Of a DNA stretch of 50,773 bases, positions 15,722 through 25,068 are shown in pieces; positions within the stretch are counted from its first letter, which is position 1; every line of letters begins with the position of its first letter. Position numbers and translations under genes: made by a program. The notes below the pieces were generated by a model. The model worked only from the letters and a program-made list of their open reading frames with translations, made no database searches and was not told where the DNA came from. Source of the stretch: an uncultured Porphyromonadaceae bacterium (GTDB taxonomy: Bacteria > Bacteroidota > Bacteroidia > Bacteroidales > Muribaculaceae); contig UQUV01000020.1 of assembly GCA_900544305.1 (NCBI GenBank), forward strand, positions 1 to 50,773, given 5' to 3'.

Positions 15722-17389
15722 ATGAAGAATTATATAATGATGAGCTTGTGCCTGCTTTGCGCAGTGCTCTTTACCACTTCCTGTAAGGAAGAACCTTATG
15801 TGGAGAATCCTTCGGGTGAAGTGTTCATCTATCGACTGAATGTGACAAACGGCGGATTGACCGGTGCTGAAACTTATGAAGGAACGGTGGACGAAGCCAC
15901 CAAGACCGTAGCATTCACCATTCCTGCCGAATCTGACATTGAAGCCCTCAAGTTCAGCGGAAAGCTGTCGTTGGGCGCCAAATTGGACAAGGAGTCTTAC
16001 GACGTGTCGTCGGGCTCTGCCGAAGTTCGTGTGCTGAATGGCGAAAATGTAGGTGTCTATAACGTGACAGTTACTTTGAATGCACCGACACAGACTCCTA
16101 TCTTGCAGAAACTGTTGGTGAAGAATGCCAGCGGTCAGGTGAAGGAAGCCTATATCAGTGAACTCGACAAAACTGTTTATTTGGGTTGTGAAGGAAGTGC
16201 TTCTGCCGAAATTGCGGAAATTTCCTGTTTGCCGAAACGCACTACGGTTACATTCTCGGAAGGCAGTAACAATGTTGTCAGCGCCGAGAATCCGGGCAAG
16301 GTGCTGATGGACTTTATGGGACTTACCAATGAATACCGTCTGTCGTTTGAAGGTGAACCGGTGTTCGGTGCCGACTTCAAGTTGGGACAAACTTACGATT
16401 TCACCAAGAATCCGATGGGTGCCGACTGCTATCCGGACTTTGCTGCTGAAAACACTCGTAGTGCTGACTTCGACGGCGAAACCATGCTTATCGTTTCACG
16501 CGAAGGCGGAACATTCCCGAAAGTGCTGAAGTTTGCTGACCTTAAGGCTGGCAGTCCGAATGAAAAGGTTCTGAACATCACCGGTATTGCTGGCGGAACA
16601 TATGTAATCAGTGCAGGCCGCTTGAGCCAGAAACATATTTATATCTGTAACCTTACAACAGGTGTGAATGCCGGTGACGCTGCACTTAAGGTTTATCACT
16701 GGGCAAATGAAGACGCAGCTCCGGAAGTAGTGCTTGAATTTACAGGCGAGGCTACCAATGCTTCAGTAACCGGAGGACGTTTCGGTGACAATATGTCGGT
16801 AAATCTTGACGAAAATGGTAATGGTACGATGTTCTTCCTCACTCAGGACGGAACACAGATGCTTCGTTTCGACGTTCAGGCATTTACCACTATCAGCAAT
16901 CCTACATTCATAACTCCGGGAACATCTGCTCCTTACTATGCTTCTGTAAATCAGGTATACGGAAGTGACAATGAATTTGTCTATACAAGTACACAGGCAC
17001 AGCTGATGTTGATTGACCGTGACGGTAATGAATTGTTCAAACTGGATGTGGATGCAATTCCAAAGCAGGGAACAGACGCTCGTATTATCACTTATGATGC
17101 CGAACGCTATTTGATTATGACTACTGGTCGCAATGGCTCATGGTCAGGTGATCCTGCTCAGGTATTCTATGTATATGACCTGTCGGCTGGTGCTAATACA
17201 GTTTTGGCTTTGTCTAACTTTGCTGCAAGTGAACGAATTCCGTTGTTCTCCTTCTCGCTTGACGGTGCGAACTGCTCTGCTCCGGCTGCCAACACAGGCT
17301 GGGGTATCGGCGACGACGGCATGCTGAGATTGATGACATCTGCTGCCCGTTCAGGCTTTGCTGTGTTTGAATTCCCTGAAAAACAGTAA
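15722..17389 (+). CDS. Surface lipoprotein with Ig-like N-terminus and beta-propeller-like C-terminus
   Basis: The product is 555 residues from ATG 15722. The signal peptide ends in TTSC, so it is a lipoprotein. Residues about 25-120 (VTLN end) resemble the DUF5018-type Ig-like repeat found in surface glycan-binding proteins. Residues about 220-555 form repeated beta strands like a propeller, possibly DUF4623. Its position right after SusD is where surface glycan-binding proteins are encoded. It carries no catalytic motif that I can see. A similar propeller-like segment appears in the amidase two genes on. Confidence 0.75.
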   Translation: MKNYIMMSLCLLCAVLFTTSCKEEPYVENPSGEVFIYRLNVTNGGLTGAETYEGTVDEATKTVAFTIPAESDIEALKFSGKLSLGAKLDKESYDVSSGSAEVRVLNGENVGVYNVTVTLNAPTQTPILQKLLVKNASGQVKEAYISELDKTVYLGCEGSASAEIAEISCLPKRTTVTFSEGSNNVVSAENPGKVLMDFMGLTNEYRLSFEGEPVFGADFKLGQTYDFTKNPMGADCYPDFAAENTRSADFDGETMLIVSREGGTFPKVLKFADLKAGSPNEKVLNITGIAGGTYVISAGRLSQKHIYICNLTTGVNAGDAALKVYHWANEDAAPEVVLEFTGEATNASVTGGRFGDNMSVNLDENGNGTMFFLTQDGTQMLRFDVQAFTTISNPTFITPGTSAPYYASVNQVYGSDNEFVYTSTQAQLMLIDRDGNELFKLDVDAIPKQGTDARIITYDAERYLIMTTGRNGSWSGDPAQVFYVYDLSAGANTVLALSNFAASERIPLFSFSLDGANCSAPAANTGWGIGDDGMLRLMTSAARSGFAVFEFPEKQ

Positions 17390-17421
17390 TATAACTCTAT
17401 TTGTAGGTTTAACCATCGGTA

Positions 17422-17447
17422 GGGAGCGGTTGCAGAAAACCGCTCCC
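17422..17447 (+). other. Intergenic hairpin in the SusCD operon
   Basis: A 10-bp perfect stem, GGGAGCGGTT (17422-17431) with AACCGCTCCC (17438-17447), has no T-run. It may be an mRNA-stabilising or attenuating structure that lowers expression of the genes downstream of the surface proteins. Confidence 0.6.
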
Positions 17448-17467
17448 CACCTTAAAATCCATTTACT

Positions 17468-18289
17468 ATGAGAAAAATAATATTGACCTTAGTGTCTGTT
17501 TTTATGGCCTTCCCGGCAATCTGCCAGAATGTGGAAGTTGGAACAATGAAGAAAATCGAAACGGGTAGTCCGGCCTATTATCCGGTATTGTTGGAGGACG
17601 GCAAAGTGCTGACAACTTCTTCCGATTATACAGGATTGGTGCTGACTGATTTGCAGAACGGGAAAAGCCGTGTGCTGTCGTCGGCTTCCGGAGCCGGTTA
17701 CAATGTGCGCGTTTCGGCTGATAAAAAGAATGTGATTTATCAGGAATGTTCCTACGCTACTGGCAAGCGAATGGTGGGCTATGCTTCTTATACGCTCGAT
17801 AATGGCGTATCCCGGCGGTTGCAGGCTCCGCAGCGTAGCCGTTCGGTAGACTTGGGCGGTGTGTATGCCGTTTCCGAGGATTTGAAGATTTCCGTTTATC
17901 GGAATGGACAAAAGACGGTGCTCGCTCCGAATGGGGAACATCGCCGCTATATATGGCCGTCAGTGTCACCCGACGGTAAGAAACTTCTTTATACGGTTTC
18001 GGGGGTAGGCACATATGTTTGCAATATTGATGGTACCTCGCCTGTTTCCTTAGGCATTTTGCGTGCACCCAAATGGGTGAACAACAGCTGGGTGGTAGGT
18101 ATGGAAAACACGACAACTGAAGAAACTTCGATTTCTGCGGTGGTAATGTCGAAAATCGACGGTTCCTGCCGTCAGACATTGACTCCGTCGTCGGTTGTTG
18201 CCATGTATCCGTCGGCTACGGAACATTGTGTGGCTTTCTCTACCGACAAGGGCGAAGTCTATTGCATGGAAATCAATATTAACGAATAA
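17468..18289 (+). CDS. Exported PD40/TolB-like beta-propeller protein
   Basis: The product is 273 residues with a signal peptide (about 1-19). Repeats such as RRYIWPSVSPDGKKLLYTV are the WD40-like (PD40) motif of TolB-type propellers. There is no visible enzyme motif. It lies 11 bp before the amidase gene, so the two are translated from one message. A role in binding the polymer or in assisting the amidase is inferred from position only. Confidence 0.75.
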   Translation: MRKIILTLVSVFMAFPAICQNVEVGTMKKIETGSPAYYPVLLEDGKVLTTSSDYTGLVLTDLQNGKSRVLSSASGAGYNVRVSADKKNVIYQECSYATGKRMVGYASYTLDNGVSRRLQAPQRSRSVDLGGVYAVSEDLKISVYRNGQKTVLAPNGEHRRYIWPSVSPDGKKLLYTVSGVGTYVCNIDGTSPVSLGILRAPKWVNNSWVVGMENTTTEETSISAVVMSKIDGSCRQTLTPSSVVAMYPSATEHCVAFSTDKGEVYCMEININE

Positions 18290-18300
18290 ATCTGACGACT

Positions 18301-20940
18301 ATGAAGAATTTTATATTACCGTTTGTAGGATTGGCAATGTTTGCCGGTTCTGTTTCTGCTTCTGATTTGACAGGAGTGAAAATTTATATAAACCCCGGAC
18401 ACGGAGGGTATAACATGACGGCTGAGAAAAACGACCGTAATGTTCCGACAATACCGTTTGAACCTCTTGACCAGAACGGATTCTGGGAATCATCGTGCAA
18501 CTTGGTGAAAGGTTTGGAACTGGAACGTCTGCTGAAAGAGTCGGGTGCGTCTGTAATGATGTCGCGTACTCAGAACCGTGATGAGGACGACAAGGACCTG
18601 AGTGAAATTGCTGAAGAGGCCAATGCCTACGGTAGTGACGTGTTCATCTCTGTTCACAGCAACGCTTTGGGTTCCAACAACGGAACGAACTATCTGTTGT
18701 GTCTGTATAAGGGTATCGAAGGTGGTGCGCTGAATGAACCTGCCAAACCGATTGACAAGCAATTGGCAGCAGAAGCGTGGCCTTATCTGTACGACAACAA
18801 TCTGACGGTGTGGACGGGCAACTATACGCCGGAAAATCCGCTGATTCGCGACGATTTCCATTTCCTTGGCTATTATTTGGGTGTGATGCGTCCGTTGACA
18901 GTGCCCGGATTCCTTGTGGAAGGTTCGTTCCACGACTATGAACCGGAAACTCACCGTCTGCTGAACGATGACTATGCCAAGTTGACGGCTGTGGCTCTTC
19001 ACCGTTTCTTCTGCGATCATTTCAAGGCCGACAAACCGGGAACAGGTGTGATTGCGGGTTCTGTAAAGGACAGTCAACGCGTGATGACTCATCAGCGTTT
19101 CAATAACTATGTAAAGAAGTCACACGATCAATACCAGCCTATCAATGGAGCGAAAGTGACATTGAAGGATGCTATGGGTACTGAATTGAAGACTTATATA
19201 ACGGATAATTTCTACAATGGCGTATATGTGTTCCGTGACCTTGTACCGGGCAAATATAAAGTGCTGATGGAGGCAGAAGGCTATATTTCACAGGAAAAGG
19301 AAGTGGAAGTGAAGGCTGACCAGACGACCAGTTTCTATACGTTGTTGGAAGATCCCAATTATATTCCGCCGGCAAAAATTCCTGGAAAGGCAAATGTCTA
19401 TGCTTCAGGTTTGAAGGCTGAAAAGATTGCAGACGGCAAATACAAACTTTCTTACACGTTGAACGCTGATGCTGAAAATGTGGAAATTAAGGTTTTCAAG
19501 GGCGACAATGTGCTGAAGAATATGCCGTTGGGCGCGCAGATGAAAGGTGTCAATGAACAGGAAATTGACTTGACAGATATCTCTGAACAGGATTTGTCAT
19601 GGAGTGTGACAGCCGGTGCAGCTCCAACGACAGCGGAAGCTCCGTTGAAATTTACTGACGACGATGTTGACCAGATGCAGTTTAAGGAAGCACGCGGTCT
19701 TGTAGTCGACAACAATATGGAAAGCCCGTATTTCGGACGTGTTTATGTGACGGAATCAGCCGGTGGTGCCATTCAGGGATACCGTACTACAACAGACGGT
19801 GTTTTCATTCTGGATGCTGCATTGAGCGATGTGACAGAACAAGGTAACGACGGTTATAAGGGCAATATTGACTGGTCGAATACGTCAAGCCCGATGAGAA
19901 TTTCCGTTGCTTCCGACGGTACACTGTTTATCACGGACTGGAGCGACGCTCATTCCGGCGTATGGATGATGGACCCGGCAAATCCGACTGCTGAATTTGA
20001 ATCTGTTTTTGCAGAAGGCAGTCGCGCTGCTTCCGGATTGCTGACCGTAAACGGAGTGGATGTTCACGGTTCAATTTCATCTTGTTGGGTAGAGGGTGAA
20101 GGCGACAGCCGCAAGCTCTATACTTTCGACGAAGACTATTCGAATGATGTCGCTGTCAATAAGTTCGCTTTGTTGCGCTATGATATCGGCAAACTGGAAA
20201 ATCCTTGGGGCAATGCACCGTCAGCCGTTGTATTCGACAATGCTGCCAGCTTGCAGCAGAACGGTAACTCTGTGATTTGGCCGGACGGAAGAAACGGATG
20301 GTGGATTTCTCAATACCGCTATACGGACAATGCGACAATTCCTTCGCTGATTCACGTGAACGCTGAAGGTAAAGTCGATTTCAATTCCGGTAACACAGGT
20401 TTGATAGGAACTTCACAGCGTGGTGCTATGGCGCTTAATTGCGACGGTTCGCTCCTTGCAATGGGTTGTGGTGACGAGGTGAAAATCTTTACTGTCGAAT
20501 ATGGTGAAAATGCGCCTTCACTGACCTTCAAGTATTCGATTGCTCCGGCTTTGGGTGACTATGCTTCTGCATTGGCATTCGACCGTGCCGACAATGTGTA
20601 TCTGGCTTCCGGCACAAGCCGCGGAATCGCTGCCTGGGCATTGCCGAAGGATAACAATGAGTTTGAAACCACAGCTCCTGCTGCCATGATGCTCAATTCT
20701 TCAGGCAGTTCTGTTGCCGATGTGACAGCCGACGCACTGACGGTAAGCATGAGGGACGGAATCCTGACATTGTCGGGAACAGCCGACTTGCAGAATGTTG
20801 TCATCTACAATCTTTCAGGTATGGCAGTTTTTGAAGCCGGCAATGTGATGCAGACAGAGCTGACAGTTGATATGTCTTCCTATGCCAAGGGTGTATATCT
20901 CGTTAAAGTAAAGAACAAAACAGTCAAAGTAGTTAAATAA
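18301..20940 (+). CDS. T9SS-sorted N-acetylmuramoyl-L-alanine amidase (Amidase_3)
   Basis: The product is 879 residues. After a signal peptide (1-20) comes an Amidase_3 domain (about 25-240). Its zinc ligands are His34 (NPGHGG), Glu63 (FWESS) and His119 (ISVHSNA), and the catalytic Glu207 lies in FLVEGSF. It should cut the bond between MurNAc and the stem peptide, leaving naked glycan. Next come a carboxypeptidase-regulatory-like domain (about 250-350), an Ig-like part (about 365-450) and a propeller-like region (about 460-800). A type A T9SS sorting domain ends the protein (about 800-879, MAVFEAG...KGVYLVKVKN). The enzyme should therefore be at the cell surface. Most Amidase_3 proteins are shorter and periplasmic. 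The next gene encodes a DigH-type glycan hydrolase. Confidence 0.88.
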   Translation: MKNFILPFVGLAMFAGSVSASDLTGVKIYINPGHGGYNMTAEKNDRNVPTIPFEPLDQNGFWESSCNLVKGLELERLLKESGASVMMSRTQNRDEDDKDLSEIAEEANAYGSDVFISVHSNALGSNNGTNYLLCLYKGIEGGALNEPAKPIDKQLAAEAWPYLYDNNLTVWTGNYTPENPLIRDDFHFLGYYLGVMRPLTVPGFLVEGSFHDYEPETHRLLNDDYAKLTAVALHRFFCDHFKADKPGTGVIAGSVKDSQRVMTHQRFNNYVKKSHDQYQPINGAKVTLKDAMGTELKTYITDNFYNGVYVFRDLVPGKYKVLMEAEGYISQEKEVEVKADQTTSFYTLLEDPNYIPPAKIPGKANVYASGLKAEKIADGKYKLSYTLNADAENVEIKVFKGDNVLKNMPLGAQMKGVNEQEIDLTDISEQDLSWSVTAGAAPTTAEAPLKFTDDDVDQMQFKEARGLVVDNNMESPYFGRVYVTESAGGAIQGYRTTTDGVFILDAALSDVTEQGNDGYKGNIDWSNTSSPMRISVASDGTLFITDWSDAHSGVWMMDPANPTAEFESVFAEGSRAASGLLTVNGVDVHGSISSCWVEGEGDSRKLYTFDEDYSNDVAVNKFALLRYDIGKLENPWGNAPSAVVFDNAASLQQNGNSVIWPDGRNGWWISQYRYTDNATIPSLIHVNAEGKVDFNSGNTGLIGTSQRGAMALNCDGSLLAMGCGDEVKIFTVEYGENAPSLTFKYSIAPALGDYASALAFDRADNVYLASGTSRGIAAWALPKDNNEFETTAPAAMMLNSSGSSVADVTADALTVSMRDGILTLSGTADLQNVVIYNLSGMAVFEAGNVMQTELTVDMSSYAKGVYLVKVKNKTVKVVK

Positions 20941-20956
20941 ATTGTGTTTTAAAAAT

Positions 20957-20982
20957 CTGCCGGTTGCTTAGGCGACCGGCAG
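20957..20982 (+). other. Hairpin between amidase and GHL10 genes
   Basis: An 8-bp perfect stem, CTGCCGGT (20957-20964) with ACCGGCAG (20975-20982), has further GC pairing inside and a mixed A/T tail (AAAAATTTT). It could act as a weak terminator or processing site inside the operon. Confidence 0.6.
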
Positions 20983-20995
20983 AAAAATTTTAAGA

Positions 20996-22471
20996 ATGAT
21001 GGTAAGATTAGTTAATTTATTAGTTGCGTTATTTCTTTTTAGCAGTTGTGCAAAAGCAGAGCCAGGTCCCGCTCCGGAACCCAATCCCGGAGGAATTGAA
21101 ATGCCTCGCAAAGAGGTGAGGGGCGTATGGGTTGCTACGGTAGGCCGGATGGATTGGCCGCGAAACACATCCAGTGCAGAAGCCCAAAAGCAGGAATTTA
21201 TAGAATATCTTGAACTGTTCAAGAAATACAATGTGAACATGGTTGTCATGCAGATTCGTCCGATGGCAGATGCTTTCTATGAATCGTCGCTTGAACCGTG
21301 GAGCGAGTACATTACTGGCACACAGGGCAAAAATCCGGGTTACGACGTGCTCCGTTTCATGATTGACGAAACTCACAAGCGCGGAATGGAATTCCATGCA
21401 TGGTTGAATCCGTACCGCATCAGCAACAATTACAAGACGTTCAAGCCGGCCGCCAACCATATCTACAACAAGCATCCGGAATGGACTATGACCTATGGCA
21501 ATCTGTTGCTGTTCCGTCCGGCTCTTCCGGAAGTTCGTAAGTTTATGGTGGATGTCATCGACGACCTGATTACAAAATACGATGTCGACGGTATCCATTT
21601 CGACGACTATTTCTATCCGTATCCTTCGAAAGGTGTTGAACTTCAGGACGAAGGCGATTTTCTGGAATATGGAAAGGAATACGACAATATCGAAGATTTC
21701 CGTCGCGGCAATGTCAACAAGGTGATTGAAGAAATCCACAATCTGATTGTGGCAAAGCGCCCGGATGTGATTTTCAGCATCAGCCCTTATGGCGTATGGC
21801 GGAATAAGGAAGATGACCCCAACGGCTCGGATTCGCACGGCATCACAAACTACGATGACCTGTATGCCGACATTCGTCTCTGGTGTGAAAAAGGCTGGAT
21901 TGACATGGTGGTTCCCCAATTGTACGCAAGTACGGAAAATATCAATATGAACTTTATCAAGATGAGCGAATGGTGGGCTAACAATTCGTTCGATTGTCCG
22001 GTAGTGATTGGTCATGGACTGTATCGTTTCGGCAATCCTGCAGAAGGCGAAATTTACATGAATCCTCTTCAGCTCGAAACCCAGTTCTATTATGCCCGCC
22101 GTCAGGACAAGGTGCAGGGCAGCTTTTTGTTCAATGCCTCTTCCTTTACTGCCAATAAGTTGAACATCTTGTCGAATCTTGAAAAAATATATGGTGAGAA
22201 AACGGTCATTCCGTTTATGGGACGTGAAACTTGCTCAAAGCCTGACGTAGTGAAAGGTTTGAAAGCTGCCGGTTCAAAGGAGCTGAAATGGGACGCTCAA
22301 GGCGAGGATATGCGCTATGTGGTTTATCGCATTGCCGACAATAAAGCGAAAATTGTCGATATCGTCTCTTCGGCAGCATATAAATGTGCAGAGAGCGGAG
22401 TGTATGCTGTTTCTGCTCTCAATAAGGACAATGTGGAAAGCAGCTTGTCTGAAATGGTAAATATCCAATAG
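20996..22471 (+). CDS. GHL10/DUF187 glycosyl hydrolase-like lipoprotein (DigH-type)
   Basis: The product is 491 residues; ATG 20996 or 20999 may be the start. Cys18 in LFSSC is a lipobox. The barrel (about 38-400) has the family signatures EVRGVWVATV, FHAWLNPYR and DGIHFDDYFYP (199-208), whose acidic pair is the likely active site. It ends with an Ig-like segment. E. coli DigH (formerly YddW) of this family cleaves peptidoglycan strands already stripped of peptides. Its place directly after an amidase gene is therefore suggestive. Other members of the family may act on other glycans, so the substrate is inferred. Confidence 0.85.
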   Translation: MMVRLVNLLVALFLFSSCAKAEPGPAPEPNPGGIEMPRKEVRGVWVATVGRMDWPRNTSSAEAQKQEFIEYLELFKKYNVNMVVMQIRPMADAFYESSLEPWSEYITGTQGKNPGYDVLRFMIDETHKRGMEFHAWLNPYRISNNYKTFKPAANHIYNKHPEWTMTYGNLLLFRPALPEVRKFMVDVIDDLITKYDVDGIHFDDYFYPYPSKGVELQDEGDFLEYGKEYDNIEDFRRGNVNKVIEEIHNLIVAKRPDVIFSISPYGVWRNKEDDPNGSDSHGITNYDDLYADIRLWCEKGWIDMVVPQLYASTENINMNFIKMSEWWANNSFDCPVVIGHGLYRFGNPAEGEIYMNPLQLETQFYYARRQDKVQGSFLFNASSFTANKLNILSNLEKIYGEKTVIPFMGRETCSKPDVVKGLKAAGSKELKWDAQGEDMRYVVYRIADNKAKIVDIVSSAAYKCAESGVYAVSALNKDNVESSLSEMVNIQ

Positions 22472-22526
22472 TGGAAGATGTAAATGTTTTCTCAGTGTTT
22501 TAGGTTTTTGTTAATTTGAAAACCAT

Positions 22527-22569
22527 GTCCACTTTTTATGTTTCCCAACATAAAAAGTGGACTTTTTTT
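22527..22569 (+). terminator. Strong terminator closing the SusCD operon
   Basis: A perfect 15-bp stem, GTCCACTTTTTATGT (22527-22541) with its complement (22548-22562), has a 6-nt loop and seven T. It separates the SusCD/amidase module from the GH operon. The remaining 180 bp up to the next gene is AT-rich and holds no gene; a weak TTGTTTTG at about 22724 may be a -7 box. Confidence 0.9.
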
Positions 22570-22748
22570 GTAGTAGTGAAATAGTATTTATTTATATCGT
22601 TGATTTACAATGCTGTATAAATTATAAACGTAGTAAAAACGTAGTGGTGGGAAATGTGTTATACAACATAACGTACCTATGATGTGTATATTTTATTGTG
22701 TTTTATTTGTTTTGTCCGTTGTTTTGCAGTCACAAAACCTGACTGAAA

Positions 22749-25061
22749 ATGAATTTGAGATTTTACTATTTGCTGTTTTTTGTGTTAGTAGTGAGTTTGC
22801 CCCGGACAGTGTGGGCGAAGAGTAGTAGTGTGCGTATTTCCGAAAAAGAGGTTAGCGAAAAGACGATGGATGAATTCGTCGACGGACTGATGTCGCGAAT
22901 GACTGTCGCTGAAAAAATCGGACAACTTAATCTTCCCGGATACGGTGACGTTTCGAAGGATGCGAAAAAGAGTGAAATCGCAGGCCGCATCCGCCAGGGT
23001 GAGGTTGGCGGTATCTTTAATATCTTCGGTGTCGACAAAATCCGTGAATTGCAGGAAGTGGCAGTGGAAGAAAGCCGTTTGGGAATTCCTATTTTAATAG
23101 GTGCCGACATTTGCAACGGTTACCGTACCATTTTCCCTATTCCGTTAGGACTTTCCTGCGCTTGGAAGCCTGAAAATGTGGAAGAAGTGGCACGTATTTC
23201 TGCGCGCGAGGTAAGTACAGAGGGTGTATGCTGGACTTACAGTCCGATGGTCGACATTTCGTTCGATGCTCGTTGGGGACGTGTGAAGGAAGGTTCGGGC
23301 GAAGATTCCTACCTTGTCGGTGAAATGGCTAAAGGTTGGGTGCGCGGCTATCAGGGAAATGATTTGACCGACGAACAGACTATCATGGCGTGCGTGAAGC
23401 ATTTTGCCCTTTATGGAGCGGCAGAAGCCGGACGTGATTATAATACGGTGGACATGAGCCGTGTGACGGCACTGAACTATTATATGCGTCCTTATCAGGC
23501 TGCCGTTGAAGCCGGAGTGGGCAGTGTCATGACTTCGTTCAATGAATTTGAAAATATACCGGCAACCGGTCACAGCTGGTTGCTTGACGATATATTGCGC
23601 AAGCGTTGGGGATTCTCGGGATTCGTTGTGTCCGACTATACGGCGATTGCCGAAATGGTGAACCACGGTGTGGGTAATGCAGAGGACGTTTCGGTGCGTG
23701 CCTTGAAGGCTCATGTCGATATGGACATGATTGCAGATTTCTATTACAACAATCTGCAGAAAGCGTTGGATGCCGGACGGATTTCGATGGCTGATATTGA
23801 CGCTGCCTGCCGCCGGATGCTCGTGGCAAAATACAAATTAGGACTGTTCCATGACCCTTATAGGTATCTTAATGAAAAAAGAAGTAAAAAAGAATTGTTG
23901 TCGGCAGAAAACCGCGCTGCTGCACGCCGTATCGCTGCCGAATCGTTTGTGCTGTTGAAAAATGAAGGCAATGTTTTGCCGCTTTCCGGTTGCCGGAAAA
24001 TTGCCGTTGTCGGTCCGTTGGCCGACAGTAAGGCGAATATGTCAGGCTCATGGGCGTATGATGAAAAGAAGGGAACTTATCATGGTCTGGTTGAAGAACT
24101 TCAGCAACGTTTGGGCGCCGGTGTGGAAGTGGCCTATGCCAAAGGAAGCAACCTGGTGGACGATGCCACTTATGAGGGGCATTTTACTGACAGAAGCCGT
24201 TCCACCCGCGACAATCGAAGCAATGAAGAGCTGGTAGCAGAAGCCTTGAAGGCAACAGAAGGAGCCGATGTTATCGTCGCTGCAATGGGTGAGTCGGTAA
24301 GTATGACCGGTGAAGGTGCCAGCCGTGCTGTTCTGGAATTTCCGGAAACGCAGCGCTGTCTGCTCGAAGCCCTGAAAAAGACGGGCAAGCCGGTTGTGAT
24401 GTTGCTGTTCACAGGCCGTCCGTTGGCAATGCAGTGGGAGGAACAGCAGGTGGATGCTATTCTTAACGTATGGTTTGGCGGAACGGAAGCCGCAGCCGCT
24501 ATTGTCGACGTGCTGACCGGTGAGGTAAATCCGTCGGGTAAACTCACGATGACTTTCCCGCTCGTGACCGGACAATGTCCGATCCATTACAATCACAAGA
24601 TGACAGGCCGTCCGATGAAGCCGGAGCAATGGTATGTGAGATACCTGACCAACTACATCGATGTGCCTAACGAACCGCTTTATCCGTTCGGCTATGGATT
24701 GAGCTATACCACTTATGAATACGGCGATGTGGTGCTGAACCGTGACGAACTGACTGCTGACGGAACAATCGAGGCAAGCGTGACAGTACGTAATGCCGGA
24801 AAGGTTGACGGCGAAGAAATCGTGCAGTTGTATTTGCGCGACGTGGTGCGTAGCGTGACTCCGCCGGTGAAGGAACTGAAAGGCTTCCAGCGTGTGGCGT
24901 TGAAGGCCGGTGAAAGCAAGACCGTCAAATTCACCATCGATGCAGAGATGCTGAAATTCTATAACAGCAATCTGGATTATGTGGCCGAACCGGGTGAGTT
25001 TATTGTGATGATTGGCGGCAACAGCCGTGATTTGAAAGAAAAGAAATTTACTTTAAAATAA
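22749..25061 (+). CDS. GH3 beta-glucosidase, BglX-type
   Basis: The product is 770 residues with a signal peptide (about 1-23). The GH3 barrel (about 40-370) carries RWGRVKEGSGED, KHFALYG (217-223) and the nucleophile Asp296 in FVVSDYTAI. The second alpha/beta domain and the fibronectin-III-like C-terminus (about 680-765, VTVRNAGKVDGEEIVQLYLRD) follow, as in BglX. It should release terminal beta-linked glucose or a related sugar in the periplasm. This is the first gene of a four-gene operon with GH43, GH2 and sulfatase genes. Confidence 0.93.
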   Translation: MNLRFYYLLFFVLVVSLPRTVWAKSSSVRISEKEVSEKTMDEFVDGLMSRMTVAEKIGQLNLPGYGDVSKDAKKSEIAGRIRQGEVGGIFNIFGVDKIRELQEVAVEESRLGIPILIGADICNGYRTIFPIPLGLSCAWKPENVEEVARISAREVSTEGVCWTYSPMVDISFDARWGRVKEGSGEDSYLVGEMAKGWVRGYQGNDLTDEQTIMACVKHFALYGAAEAGRDYNTVDMSRVTALNYYMRPYQAAVEAGVGSVMTSFNEFENIPATGHSWLLDDILRKRWGFSGFVVSDYTAIAEMVNHGVGNAEDVSVRALKAHVDMDMIADFYYNNLQKALDAGRISMADIDAACRRMLVAKYKLGLFHDPYRYLNEKRSKKELLSAENRAAARRIAAESFVLLKNEGNVLPLSGCRKIAVVGPLADSKANMSGSWAYDEKKGTYHGLVEELQQRLGAGVEVAYAKGSNLVDDATYEGHFTDRSRSTRDNRSNEELVAEALKATEGADVIVAAMGESVSMTGEGASRAVLEFPETQRCLLEALKKTGKPVVMLLFTGRPLAMQWEEQQVDAILNVWFGGTEAAAAIVDVLTGEVNPSGKLTMTFPLVTGQCPIHYNHKMTGRPMKPEQWYVRYLTNYIDVPNEPLYPFGYGLSYTTYEYGDVVLNRDELTADGTIEASVTVRNAGKVDGEEIVQLYLRDVVRSVTPPVKELKGFQRVALKAGESKTVKFTIDAEMLKFYNSNLDYVAEPGEFIVMIGGNSRDLKEKKFTLK

Positions 25062-25068
25062 AATTCCG

